From 14-2 sp963628035 (GTDB taxonomy: Bacteria > Bacillota > Clostridia > Lachnospirales > Lachnospiraceae), in the NCBI GenBank assembly GCA_963628035.1, contig CAVGED010000122.1:1-64000 (forward strand): a stretch of DNA of 64,000 nucleotides. The letters are read 5' to 3'. The notes below the pieces were generated by a model. That model searched no databases and was not told where the DNA came from. It saw only the letters and a program-made list of their open reading frames with translations. Shown here in pieces: positions 34,788 through 44,011 of the stretch (position 1 is its first letter; the number at the start of each line of letters is the position of its first letter). Both the position numbers and the translations under genes were made by a program.

Positions 34788-36906
34788 ATTTGACATTGAT
34801 TGTACAGAACGAAATGTCTTGGAATCTATGATCAATGCTGTAAGTAGTGCGGCTCTTTTCAGAGTATTTGTAAAAAGAAACGGCAGTGAGGAAACGCAGG
34901 ACATTTTGGCTTTGGCGGTTGATGAGTGGACAGCAAATGTTGAAAAAATGTTTGATGATAACGGAGTCTGCACAAATACAGATGCAGTGAGGCAGTACTT
35001 TGTTACGTTGGACGAGGCACTCTCCTTATCGAATTTGGATCTCTATATTTTAATTGACCAGTTTGAGCGGGTTATCTCTTCTAAGAACATTGATTCAAGG
35101 CATATGTTGTTTTTGAGAGACCTGACATGCCAGAAGATCCGCTTTATTATGGCAGGATCAAATTACCTTTTAGAAGAAGTGTCGGTAGATAAGATAAATA
35201 ACCAGCAGGATAACTCGTGGTCAGACATTTTTTCAAGAGGATTTGAGAAGGTTAAAATCGGAAACATGGATCAGGAGGATTTTGAACTTCTCATAACGCA
35301 GAAGAATGCGCTTAATAATGGGACAATGCAGTATACTGCCGAAGCATTGGATTACCTTTGGCAGTTCACCAAGGGTCACGCTTTTTATTCCTGTCTGTTG
35401 GGTAACAGAACCTTGGACATTATGAGTAGTCGAAGGGTGAAGCGGGATGTAATTTATCCGTCTGATATTTTCATTGCCATCTATCAGCCGGGTAAATATT
35501 TGCCAAATGAGAAGTCCAACAAAGAAAAGGAAACTGCAATTAAGGAACAAATTTTCCAGGATATCATTGACAATACGCCGATTAAATTCGTTGGTAAAAC
35601 ACTCGCTAAAATGCAAGCTTCCGGTGAAAGAAAAGTATCATATCAGAAGCTGAGGGACTATATCGAAGAACATCGTCCGGACATTCTGGAGGATTTTGCA
35701 GATGCGCTGTCAGTTCTTGTGGCAAGAGACTTTATCACGTATGACCAGATTGATGTACAGAGACAGTCTGACCAATCTCACCCTGAGGACTTAAGATCTG
35801 CGCGAGAATATTTCTTCACGAGTGATCTGTACCTTGAGCATTTTGCAACCGTATATGTGCCGGAACTTTCCGCGAAGGAAAGAGAGGCTTTTGAAAGCAA
35901 ACATCGGTCCATTGAGGCATTGGAATCCGAACTCAGAAATAGAACATATGAGGAAATTGAGGAACTTAGAAACAGACTGCCTTCCATGTTCAAAGGCGGA
36001 GAGACACGCGTGATCCATGCAGACAAATACGTAGAAGGCGATGATAGAAGCAGTGTCGTTCAGATTAACATTCAAAATATGACCAACGCGTTTCATCAGA
36101 TTCTATCCGGTGTAACCGGGGAACAGCTCTTAGCTTCTGTTGCTGAGTTACCCCGGCTTGAATGCTATTACGATGAGATTGCATTGCCGGAATTAGTAGA
36201 TCGGGCTGCGAATGGCGATTCCGATGCGGAAGCAGAATTGGCAAGAGGCTCTGAGCAGATGATCTCAGATTATCAGACAGCACTGATTCAGCAAGGGGAT
36301 GACGAAGAATTCTGCGTATGGAAAACATTGGGGATACAAAAGGATGAGTATGATTATCTTTCGGAAAAGATTTCTCCGAACTTTATGACGGATCTTTTCT
36401 TTGCCGCAAAACTGGAATCGATTTTTGCGATTATCGATGAAGATGACAGTATTCAGGCAGATAAAAAGGATTTTAGTCCGGTAAGTATCATGTATTGCAA
36501 GATTGTCGAAAAAATGCTTAAGAGATACCATGCGGATATATATCAGAAGCGGCTGCCGAATGCATCCACGGAGCTGAAATTCCAGGGGAAAAAAGTTTGT
36601 TTTGGTGACTTTAGTAATCCCCAGATCAAAAAGAAACTAAAAAACAGACTTACGCTTGGAGCATTTTTATTTTCCATCAATCCTGCATATTCAAATGAAG
36701 CCTCTTATGCTGCATTGGCGCGAACCGCGTCTAAGAAAAAACTGTGGAAGGAGCATGGGGCAATGCTTAGCGATGTGACTGAGATCAGAAACATGTCAGC
36801 GCATGGCGTTGTGGGTTCCATAGTAGACAGCACTTTGCTTCAGAAACTAAAATCTACATTGTTTGAAGACGAAGGATTGGTAAATATTGTTATTCTGAGT
36901 GAATGA
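34720..36906 (+). pseudogene. ATPase core remnant (no Walker A) with C-terminal HEPN-type motif
   Basis: The frame spans 728 residues, but the first 16 duplicate the previous gene's coding in another frame; real homology likely starts near 34765. It carries a Walker B-like YILIDQFE (Asp 113), a sensor-like RFIMAGS, a winged-helix-like region with GHAFYSCLLGN, a coiled coil near 380-410 and, close to the end, RNMSAH (Arg 690, His 695), the RNxxxH pattern of HEPN ribonucleases. The Walker A segment that should precede Walker B by about 80-100 residues is missing at the junction with the upstream frame, so a deletion plus frameshift is likely. ORC/STAND-type ATPase with HEPN effector is my reading; not tested by search. 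Confidence 0.55.
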
Positions 36907-36944
36907 AACCACATAAAACACGGGTGGAGACAACGCTTCACCAG

Positions 36945-37008
36945 TGTTATAGGAGGAAAGAAAAACGTCTGACAGTGGCCAGGAAGAAAATAACGATGGG
37001 AACGCGAG
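36945..37008 (+). pseudogene. Remnant of a second start of the giant gene
   Basis: AGGAGGAAAGAAAA followed by ACGTCTGACAGTGG closely copies the ribosome binding site and first codons at 31606-31630 (GGAGGAAAGAAAA, then ATGACTGACAGTGG). The start codon is changed to ACG and homology fades within 15 codons. It looks like the 5' stub of a tandem paralogue lost by deletion. Confidence 0.6.
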
Positions 37009-37052
37009 AACACCACGGTAAACCTCGAAAAATCAAGGCTTACCGTGGTGTT
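37009..37052 (+). terminator. Terminator-like hairpin after the giant gene
   Basis: AACACCACGGTAA pairs perfectly with TTACCGTGGTGTT around an 18-base loop; a modest T-tract follows. The rest of the gap to 37238 holds AT-rich DNA with a possible TACAAT -10 near 37120 and no gene. Confidence 0.7.
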
Positions 37053-37238
37053 TCACTTCCGAAAAAAATCTTGCGAAAATTTTTGTGTTTTCAATAAAAC
37101 TTCAATAATCCTTCTGTACAATGATGCCATCAAAAGTACAGTAGCTCGGATATTGTTAAGGGTAATAATTATACTCTTACTGTAGGTTTAACATCCGAAA
37201 CTATTGAAGAGAATAAAAAACGAAGGGAGCACACACCT

Positions 37239-39005
37239 ATGAAACGATACCTATCGATTTTATTATCAATAACGATGGTTTTGACACTTGTTCTATGCGG
37301 TTGTTCTAAAAGTAAAGACGAGGAAGTCTCCGATGGAACGAGCACAACCTTATCCTCTGAAACAACATTTGTAACTACAGGAACATCAGAAACCGAACCG
37401 ACTGTGGATAAGGCGGATACATCTGGTATGGATTTTGATTTTGACGAGGAAGATACCAGCGCGGAAACGCCGTCAAACGGAACCTCTATAGATGTATCGA
37501 ATAATACAACAACATCCTCGTCTGGAACAGATCTATATACCATTACATCAGGCGGTACATATACATTTACCGGCACCATTACAGATACTATGATTACTGT
37601 CGATGCTGATAATGCGGATGTAACAATTATATTGAATGGTGCTACTATAAAGAACAGCAAAGGCCCTGCCATCTATGTTCGCTCAGCGGATAAGGTTAAG
37701 ATCACTCTGGCATCGGGCACCAGCAACACGGTATCGGATGGATCGTCCTATTCCATTACGGACAGCAATTCCACTTTGGATGCGGCTATTTTCAGCAAGG
37801 CAGATCTAATTATCAACGGAAGCGGAACCTTGAATCTGACGGGCAACTACAAGCACGGAATTGTATCAAAGGATGACCTTATCATCTCATCCGGTATATT
37901 GAAAGTAACCGCAAATAATGTTGGTCTTAACGGCAAGGACTGTGTGAAAATCAGCAGTGGTAGTATCACCATCAATGCAGGCAGTGACGGCATTCGTTCG
38001 GACAATACGGAAGACACAAGCCAAGGCTATATATATATCTACGGCGGAACGGTCAATATCACTGCAGGTAAGGACGGTATTCAGGCAGAAACCGTTATCA
38101 AGATTGAAAATGTCGATCTGACGATTACTGCAGGCGGCGGCAGCTCGGGCTCGCTAACCTCCTCCAGCGAGTCTTACAAGGGGCTCAAGGCGAACTCGGA
38201 TATTTATATCACGGGCGGTACTTTTAATATCAATTCCAAGGATGACTGTATTCATTCCAATGGTACGATTACGATTGCCGGCGGAACCTATACGCTATCC
38301 TCCGGTGATGACGGTATTCATGCTGATACCGACCTTGCGATTTCGGGTTCTGCAACCAAGCTGACCATTAACAAGAGCTATGAAGGCATTGAAGCAACCA
38401 ATGTGGTCATTACGGGTGGGACAATATCTGTTGTTGCCTCCGATGACGGTATCAATGCGGCAAGTGGTAACAACTCCACATCAACCGGTACCAGACCCGG
38501 TCAAAACAGTTTCAGTTCCTCTAACGGCTCTATTAAGATAAGCGGAGGCACGATCTATATTAAGATGTCCGGCGATGGATTGGATGCTAACGGAACGCTC
38601 TCAATTACCGGAGGAAGCATTATTGTTTCAGGTGCAAACAGCGGTGATACTTCTATTCTTGATTTCGATAGCACGGGTATCATCAGCGGCGGCACCTTTA
38701 TCGGAACGGGTGCTTCCGGCATGGCACAGAATTTCAGTTCCTCCTCAACGCAAGGTGCTATCATGGTGAAAGCTTCCGGCAGCGCGGGAACAGTCATTAA
38801 ACTGACCGATGCAAGCGGGAATGTGATATTGACCCATACAGCAGATCAATCCTTCTCTTGTGTCATTATCAGCCATGCCTCTATCGTACAGGGCGGAACA
38901 TATACCTTGACAGTCGGCTCGTCAAGCACGACAATTACTATGAGCAGCACCGTATACGGTGCCGGCACCTTCGGCAACCCCGGCGGAATGGGCGGTAGAA
39001 AATAA
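37239..39005 (+). CDS. Lipoprotein with beta-helix carbohydrate-binding-like repeats
   Basis: The 588-residue protein has a lipoprotein signal peptide (lipobox-like VLCGC, Cys about 23) and a Ser/Thr/Glu-rich linker to about residue 95. A long right-handed beta-helix follows, built from repeats such as SGGTYTFTG, NGSGTLNLTG, KDGIQAET, GGTFNINSKDD, GDDGIHADTD and SDDGINAASG. This resembles the carbohydrate-binding-domain (DUF4353) proteins common in Clostridia. It is anchored outside the membrane and probably binds or displays polysaccharide. AAGGGAG lies upstream. It is followed 30 bases later by a glycosyltransferase. Confidence 0.85.
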   Translation: MKRYLSILLSITMVLTLVLCGCSKSKDEEVSDGTSTTLSSETTFVTTGTSETEPTVDKADTSGMDFDFDEEDTSAETPSNGTSIDVSNNTTTSSSGTDLYTITSGGTYTFTGTITDTMITVDADNADVTIILNGATIKNSKGPAIYVRSADKVKITLASGTSNTVSDGSSYSITDSNSTLDAAIFSKADLIINGSGTLNLTGNYKHGIVSKDDLIISSGILKVTANNVGLNGKDCVKISSGSITINAGSDGIRSDNTEDTSQGYIYIYGGTVNITAGKDGIQAETVIKIENVDLTITAGGGSSGSLTSSSESYKGLKANSDIYITGGTFNINSKDDCIHSNGTITIAGGTYTLSSGDDGIHADTDLAISGSATKLTINKSYEGIEATNVVITGGTISVVASDDGINAASGNNSTSTGTRPGQNSFSSSNGSIKISGGTIYIKMSGDGLDANGTLSITGGSIIVSGANSGDTSILDFDSTGIISGGTFIGTGASGMAQNFSSSSTQGAIMVKASGSAGTVIKLTDASGNVILTHTADQSFSCVIISHASIVQGGTYTLTVGSSSTTITMSSTVYGAGTFGNPGGMGGRK

Positions 39006-39035
39006 ACTTTAGCAGAAAAGGCGAGGGTAAAGATA

Positions 39036-40064
39036 ATGAAACATATAGCGCTGATTCCGGCATATAAGCCCTCTGCCTTTTTGCCGGAATTATTGAAGCA
39101 GTTGAATGATCTTGATTTTGAGATTGTTCTTATAGACGACGGCAGCGGATCGAAATACGAGCACATCTTTTTTGAATGCAGCCGTTATGCGGAAATATTG
39201 TATCATGTGCAAAATGTGGGAAAGGGAGCGGCGTTGAAAACAGGTCTTACCTATATTGTCACGCATGACCTCCAGGATGCCGTGATTGTTACCGTGGATG
39301 CAGATGGTCAGCACAAGCCAGACGATGTGCTCGCCATTTGTAAACTTGCAGAATGTAACCCTAATACATTGGTGCTTGGGAGCAGAAAGCTAAATGCATC
39401 TGTGCCTTTGCGCAGTAAATTCGGAAATACCGTTACTCGCTTTGTTTACCGTATTTCTACGGGGCTGAATGTGTATGATACGCAAACCGGTTTGCGAGCA
39501 TTTGGTACAGAGTTAATATCCCGATTATTGCAGATCCCCGGTCATCGCTATGAGTATGAGATGAATGTGCTGCTATACTGCGCAAGAGAACATATAGCTA
39601 TTCTGGAGCATACGATAGAAACCGTGTATCTCGATGACAACGCTTCTTCTCATTTTGATACGGTCAAGGATTCCATCCGGATATACAAGGAGATTCTTAA
39701 GTTCTCAGCGTCATCCTTTGTTGGATTTCTTGTGGACTATACAGTGTACAGTCTGTTGCTGCTACTCGGTTGCAGCTTGACTTTATCCAACATAGTAGCA
39801 CGAATTATCAGCGCAAGCGTGAATTTTTCCTTGAACTGCAAACTGGTGTTTAAGAGTAACGAAGCATTACTGAAGTCGCTTGTGAAGTATACGCTTCTTG
39901 CTGTTTGTATTCTTGCGGGAAACACTTTGGTTCTCAATCTCTTAGTCAATATTTGCGAAGTTCACCGGATGTTTGCTAAGATTATGACCGAGATTGTATT
40001 TTTTGTTTTAAGCTGGATTGTTCAACGATTGGTAGTATTCCGAAAGAGAGGTGGCAGTCAATGA
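39036..40064 (+). CDS. Family 2 glycosyltransferase fused to a GtrA-like membrane domain
   Basis: The 342-residue protein has an N-terminal GT2 domain with ALIPAYKP, IDDGS and the DxD-type VDADGQH metal site (about residue 90), resembling dolichol- or undecaprenyl-phosphate sugar synthases. A C-terminal GtrA domain follows with four helices (about 225-335: SFVGFLVDYTVYSLL, NIVARIISASVNFSLN). It probably moves a sugar to a lipid carrier and across the membrane for surface glycosylation. The last codons overlap the next gene (ATGA). Confidence 0.9.
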   Translation: MKHIALIPAYKPSAFLPELLKQLNDLDFEIVLIDDGSGSKYEHIFFECSRYAEILYHVQNVGKGAALKTGLTYIVTHDLQDAVIVTVDADGQHKPDDVLAICKLAECNPNTLVLGSRKLNASVPLRSKFGNTVTRFVYRISTGLNVYDTQTGLRAFGTELISRLLQIPGHRYEYEMNVLLYCAREHIAILEHTIETVYLDDNASSHFDTVKDSIRIYKEILKFSASSFVGFLVDYTVYSLLLLLGCSLTLSNIVARIISASVNFSLNCKLVFKSNEALLKSLVKYTLLAVCILAGNTLVLNLLVNICEVHRMFAKIMTEIVFFVLSWIVQRLVVFRKRGGSQ

Positions 40065-40981
40065 AACAATATATATGGGGCATTTGCTACGGCATCCTGC
40101 TGACAGCCTTTACTGTTTATGTTATGTTGGATACCTTTGTGATTACTCATGTTTATACGGAGGTAACGCAAGATAATGGAAAAACCTCGTCTGTTATTGA
40201 TAATACCGATAATAGTGATGTCGATGAAACTCCGGATAGCACAACCGTCACATTAACTGACCGCTTTTACTCGGATGAAAACATTTCGATCGCCATCACG
40301 GAGTATCGGGAAAATGACACGGCAATCTATGTAGCTGATGTGCAGGTATCTTCTGCGGAGTATTTGAAAACTGCTTTTGCTAAAGGGACATACGGAAAGA
40401 ATGTGACAGAGAAGACATCGGAAATGGCTGAAGATGTCGGTGCAATTCTCGCTGTCAACGGAGATTATTACGGTGCGCGGGAAAAGGGATATGTAGTTCG
40501 CAACGGTGTTCTCTATCGGAGCACTGCGTCAAGCGATCAGGAAGATCTTGTGATTTACAAAGACGGCTCTTTTGAAATTATCACAGAAAAGTCTGTTTCA
40601 GCGCAATCACTCATTGATGCTGGTGCACAGCAGGTTTTGTCCTTCGGTCCGGCACTTGTAATTGACGGCAAGGTGGCAGTTACAGAAGATGAGGAGGTCG
40701 GCAAGGCAAAGTCCAGCAATCCGAGAACGGCCATAGGTATTATTGACGAGCTGCACTATGTACTTGTGGTATCTGACGGCAGAACAAGTGAGAGCGAAGG
40801 TCTCTCCCTTCATCAGTTGGCGGAGTTTATGCAATCCCTTGGTGTAGAGAAAGCCTACAACCTGGACGGCGGCGGATCCTCCACAATGGTATTTAACGGT
40901 GAGGTAATCAACAACCCCACGACCAACGGCAAGATCATTAAGGAAAGGAGCGTGAGCGATATTGTTTACATCGGATATTGA
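40061..40981 (+). CDS. Phosphodiester glycosidase (NAGPA-like) family exoprotein
   Basis: The 306-residue protein has an N-terminal transmembrane anchor (about 6-28), an acidic linker and a NAGPA-type domain. Family marks are AVNGDYYG, FGPALVIDGK, NPRTAIG and YNLDGGGSSTMV (about 277-288). The family includes the human uncovering enzyme and bacterial exopolysaccharide phosphodiesterases. With the adjacent GT2-GtrA and beta-helix lipoprotein it suggests a cell-surface glycan with phosphodiester links; that is inference. Confidence 0.88.
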   Translation: MKQYIWGICYGILLTAFTVYVMLDTFVITHVYTEVTQDNGKTSSVIDNTDNSDVDETPDSTTVTLTDRFYSDENISIAITEYRENDTAIYVADVQVSSAEYLKTAFAKGTYGKNVTEKTSEMAEDVGAILAVNGDYYGAREKGYVVRNGVLYRSTASSDQEDLVIYKDGSFEIITEKSVSAQSLIDAGAQQVLSFGPALVIDGKVAVTEDEEVGKAKSSNPRTAIGIIDELHYVLVVSDGRTSESEGLSLHQLAEFMQSLGVEKAYNLDGGGSSTMVFNGEVINNPTTNGKIIKERSVSDIVYIGY

Positions 40982-41378
40982 AGTTAACCGAAAAAGAGCC
41001 TCAAAAACTGCTTTCGTATATCTGCTCATTTCTTTGTTTTGTATTCTGTTCGGTGCGGTGTACGAAATATACAGCCATGAGGTCTATTCCTACTATATGC
41101 TCTATGCCTTTGCTTTTCCCCTTGTAGGCGGAACCTTGGTGTTCAGCGTGTTAAGTTTTGTGAAATTGGCGCGATACCCCAATGCCGTATCGCGCAATCT
41201 CTATAATTCAGGCATTGCTACGCTGACAGTGGGTAGTATCGTTCGCGGCGTACTTGATATTTACGGCACGACCAATGCTTTGTCCGAATATTATTGGTCT
41301 GTCGGTTTTGTGCTTATCGGTGTTGGAGTTGTGATATATTTTTCGCTGAGCGGTGGATTCATGACAACGGCGTCATAG
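40962..41378 (+). CDS. Small integral membrane protein, four helices
   Basis: The 138-residue protein has about four hydrophobic helices (about 17-35, 45-65, 80-98, 110-130) and little else. The start is TTG, ten bases after AGGAG, inside the end of the glycosidase gene (20-base overlap), so it is translationally coupled. Family not recognised; it may be a membrane partner of the glycan genes. Confidence 0.75.
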   Translation: MFTSDIEVNRKRASKTAFVYLLISLFCILFGAVYEIYSHEVYSYYMLYAFAFPLVGGTLVFSVLSFVKLARYPNAVSRNLYNSGIATLTVGSIVRGVLDIYGTTNALSEYYWSVGFVLIGVGVVIYFSLSGGFMTTAS

Positions 41379-41431
41379 ATTGACTGTGTTCGGCCGTCAG
41401 CAGATCAATGAAAGAATTATAGGAGTATACC

Positions 41432-42526
41432 ATGAAGATAAAAGCGCTATATAAGAAATTTATCGAAGAAAGCCAACTCGCTGTGGTATCAGATGAACTG
41501 CGGCGCAAAATTTCATTCTATCTCTTGAGTGGAGCTCTTTCACTGACGTCCTTCGTGATGACGGTTGTAAATTTCTTTACTGCGGAGTATATACTTTTGT
41601 TTGCCACACTTTGTTTTTCCGTCCTGTGTCTTATTAATATACTTGTATTATACTTCACAAAGGTGCCGGGGATTATCGTTTACGATACCTTTGGTGTGGA
41701 AGCCATGGCACTGTTGGCGTTCTTTTTTATCAGTGGCATACCGGACGGCTTCAGTGCACTTTGGATATGTCTGATCCCAAGCTTTGCGATGTTAATCTTC
41801 GGGACAAAGAGGGGAAGCGTATTTTGTCTGTTTGCCATGGGATTGCTGGTTTTTCTGTTTTGGTTTCCTGTTGGCAGGTTGATGCTGATGTATTCGTATA
41901 ATGAAACATTTCTATTGCGCTTTCCGTTCTTGTACGGCTCGATTTATTTGATCTCTCTGCTCATCGAATGTGTGCGTAAGGAGACGCAGAAGCAGCTTGA
42001 AGAGACCAGAAATCAGTATCATTCGCTATATCGGCATGATGCTTTAACCGGTTTATACAATCGGTACGGAATCAACGAATATCTGGAAAAGGCATTTGCT
42101 GATGAAAACAACCGGCATGTGTCCATTATCTTTTTGGATATTGATGATTTTAAGAATATCAATGACGAATACGGACACGAAGGGGGAGATGAAGTATTGA
42201 AAATGGTAGCTTCCATACCGCCGAGATTCATGTGTAAGCACTGCCATTGCTGTCGTTGGGGCGGCGAGGAGTTTCTGTTGATCATGCAGTGTGAGCATGA
42301 TGCTGTAAGTGTTGCGGAGAAGATCAGACGGGAAATCCAGCAGACGCCTGTTCTGTACGATGGAAAAGAAATTCATGTTACAGTCAGCGTTGGTGTATGC
42401 ATAGCCGATGATTTATCCGATGTCACGCTTCACGATGTGATCGATCAGGCGGATAAAGCGATGTATATCTCTAAGATGAACGGGAAGAACCGGGTTACGT
42501 TCTATACTATAAAACGGGCAGAATAA
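41432..42526 (+). CDS. Membrane diguanylate cyclase (GGDEF), copy 2
   Basis: Same length (364 residues) as copy 1 at 30487-31581 and nearly identical through the membrane helices, the Cys-rich CKHCHCC segment and GGEEF. Differences are scattered, conservative and partly synonymous, so the duplication is recent but not brand new. Flanking bases also match: ATGCAGGGAAA follows both stops. TAGGAG precedes the ATG. Active-site residues are intact. Confidence 0.92.
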   Translation: MKIKALYKKFIEESQLAVVSDELRRKISFYLLSGALSLTSFVMTVVNFFTAEYILLFATLCFSVLCLINILVLYFTKVPGIIVYDTFGVEAMALLAFFFISGIPDGFSALWICLIPSFAMLIFGTKRGSVFCLFAMGLLVFLFWFPVGRLMLMYSYNETFLLRFPFLYGSIYLISLLIECVRKETQKQLEETRNQYHSLYRHDALTGLYNRYGINEYLEKAFADENNRHVSIIFLDIDDFKNINDEYGHEGGDEVLKMVASIPPRFMCKHCHCCRWGGEEFLLIMQCEHDAVSVAEKIRREIQQTPVLYDGKEIHVTVSVGVCIADDLSDVTLHDVIDQADKAMYISKMNGKNRVTFYTIKRAE

Positions 42527-42549
42527 AAAAATTGTATGCAGGGAAAAAT

Positions 42550-42582
42550 GGAGGCGGTGATAAACCGCCTCCGCTATTTTTA
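42550..42582 (+). terminator. Terminator after GGDEF copy 2
   Basis: GGAGGCGGT pairs with ACCGCCTCC around a five-base loop and is followed by ATTTTTAT. Confidence 0.85.
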
Positions 42583-42649
42583 TGATGCTTGAACTGCTAA
42601 CTTAAAACATACGATTACGTTATTTACACAGATCGAATGATTCCATTGC

Positions 42650-43462
42650 CTACTCAAACCGAACGATTGCGTTTGGCTCCTTCACCCGCAGTGCCACCGT
42701 CTCCAGGATTCGGAGCGAGTGATTCAGATCCTTAAGCTCCAGATATCCCACGGAGAGATCTGACCCAACTGCCAGGTCCATGTATTGCGGCTCTGCACAG
42801 ACGAGAACGGCTTTTCCGGCTCCAAAGGCTCCGGCGGAATACACACGACCGTTCACCAGCCTGGCGATACGATCCAGCTCCAGCATGTTGATACCGGGCT
42901 GTATGCGCTGCAGTGCCAGATAGATCTCAGGAGAGAGTACCAGTGCGTAGCGGCCCAAGAAGCCGTTGCTGGCCAGATGCGCGATGCCGTGAGCCACATT
43001 CTGAAAGGCATCCTCGCCCTCCTGCCAGTTTCCGCGCTCAATGGAAAAGGCGTCGTCTGCGGTCAGCAGGCCTTCAATTCCCAGGGCACGGTTTCCGAAC
43101 AGGATCAGGTTGTCTTCCTTCTTGGCTGCTTTCTGGGCAGCGGCAGCAGCGGCGGACAGATCCAGAGGCCAGCCGTTGCGTTCGCTCTCCTCGATATCAC
43201 GCCACAGCAGGGTGAAATCCTCGTAGAGCTGTGGGAGCTCCAGGAGCTTCCGTCCATAGATGGTTCCGATGCCATCCGCCAGTTCGTCCTGCTTGTCCAG
43301 GATGTCAACGGGAACCGTGGACACACCGGCGCCCAGCGGGCCGAACAGAGATAGGAATCTGCGGCATACCAGATGCTTTTTGGCGGTCTCAATCACGGTT
43401 TGATCGATCTGCTTCCACACGTCCTGAGTAAATGGTGCACTTTCTCTAGCTAAATAATCCAT
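42650..43462 (-). CDS. Family 1 encapsulin shell protein
   Basis: The 270-residue HK97-fold protein self-assembles into a protein nanocompartment. Recognisable family 1 (linocin M18-like) segments are MDYLARESAPFTQDVWKQID at the start, ARRFL-like CRRFLSLFGPLGAG, GNRALGIEGLL, GRYALVLSPEIYLALQR and LVCAEPQYMDLAVG. The start is set by AGGAGG seven bases before ATG 43462. It follows the ferritin-like cargo gene by 20 bases in the same transcript. Confidence 0.95.
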   Translation of the reverse strand: MDYLARESAPFTQDVWKQIDQTVIETAKKHLVCRRFLSLFGPLGAGVSTVPVDILDKQDELADGIGTIYGRKLLELPQLYEDFTLLWRDIEESERNGWPLDLSAAAAAAQKAAKKEDNLILFGNRALGIEGLLTADDAFSIERGNWQEGEDAFQNVAHGIAHLASNGFLGRYALVLSPEIYLALQRIQPGINMLELDRIARLVNGRVYSAGAFGAGKAVLVCAEPQYMDLAVGSDLSVGYLELKDLNHSLRILETVALRVKEPNAIVRFE

Positions 43463-43482
43463 AAGATGACCTCCTTTCAGGT

Positions 43483-43845
43483 TCACTGCTCTTCCACAAG
43501 GCTGCCCACCGTGGAACCGCAGGAAGGTGGAATGGATGCGGCCTTGATCCCAAGATCTTCGATCATCTCCTTGACCTCGCCCTCTCCGTCCAGGAACAGC
43601 TCGGCTTCCCTGGGATCCAGATGGCGCATCAAGGTCATAAGCTCTCCGATATGGGCCTTTTCTTCATCCCTGATATCGGCCAGTACCGCCTTGGCCAGGG
43701 TGTCATCGGTGGCCAGGAAATGGGATTCATATAAGTAGATAGCTTCCAGCTCGCCGGCGATATCCAGACGCAGCGCCTGCATCAGTTCGGGGCCGGACAT
43801 TTTCCGGTTCACATTTCCCTGAAATGGATTTGCAAAGTTTGGCAT
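43483..43845 (-). CDS. Encapsulated ferritin-like protein (EncFtn cargo)
   Basis: The 120-residue protein has the two-helix half-ferroxidase pattern with iron ligands in GELEAIYLYESH (about 31-42) and DEEKAHIGEL (about 59-68). Such subunits dimerise to form a complete ferroxidase centre. The C-terminus TVGSLVEEQ is a typical encapsulin-targeting peptide (TVGSL). AAGGAGG lies eight bases upstream of the ATG. It should oxidise Fe(II) for storage inside the shell encoded next door. Confidence 0.95.
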   Translation of the reverse strand: MPNFANPFQGNVNRKMSGPELMQALRLDIAGELEAIYLYESHFLATDDTLAKAVLADIRDEEKAHIGELMTLMRHLDPREAELFLDGEGEVKEMIEDLGIKAASIPPSCGSTVGSLVEEQ

Positions 43846-43883
43846 ATAGAAAACCTCCTTTTTCTGAATGTCTTGTTACCCTC

Positions 43884-43912
43884 ACTATAGGAGCAGGAGG
43901 GGGACAAATCAA
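43884..43912 (-). promoter_or_regulatory. Sigma-A promoter of the encapsulin operon
   Basis: Minus-strand TTGATT (43907-43912) and TATAGT (43884-43889) with a 17-base spacer, about 40 bases upstream of the cargo gene. Confidence 0.7.
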
Positions 43913-44011
43913 TAGAAAAGGAGGCTTCTTTGCGCTGTCTTGGCGGTTTCCTATACTTTCTTAATAGAATCTTAGCTGGGTGACTGTCTGGGCAGGCAAG
44001 GTACGTGAGGA

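Noticed and set aside
36903..37097. A 64-codon basic open frame after the giant gene
   Set aside because: It crosses the paralogue stub and the terminator hairpin; no ribosome binding site at its start.
37600..38950. Many short in-phase repeats, considered as a tandem DNA repeat or CRISPR-like array
   Set aside because: They are protein beta-helix repeats within one lipoprotein gene; DNA identity between units is low and there are no spacers.
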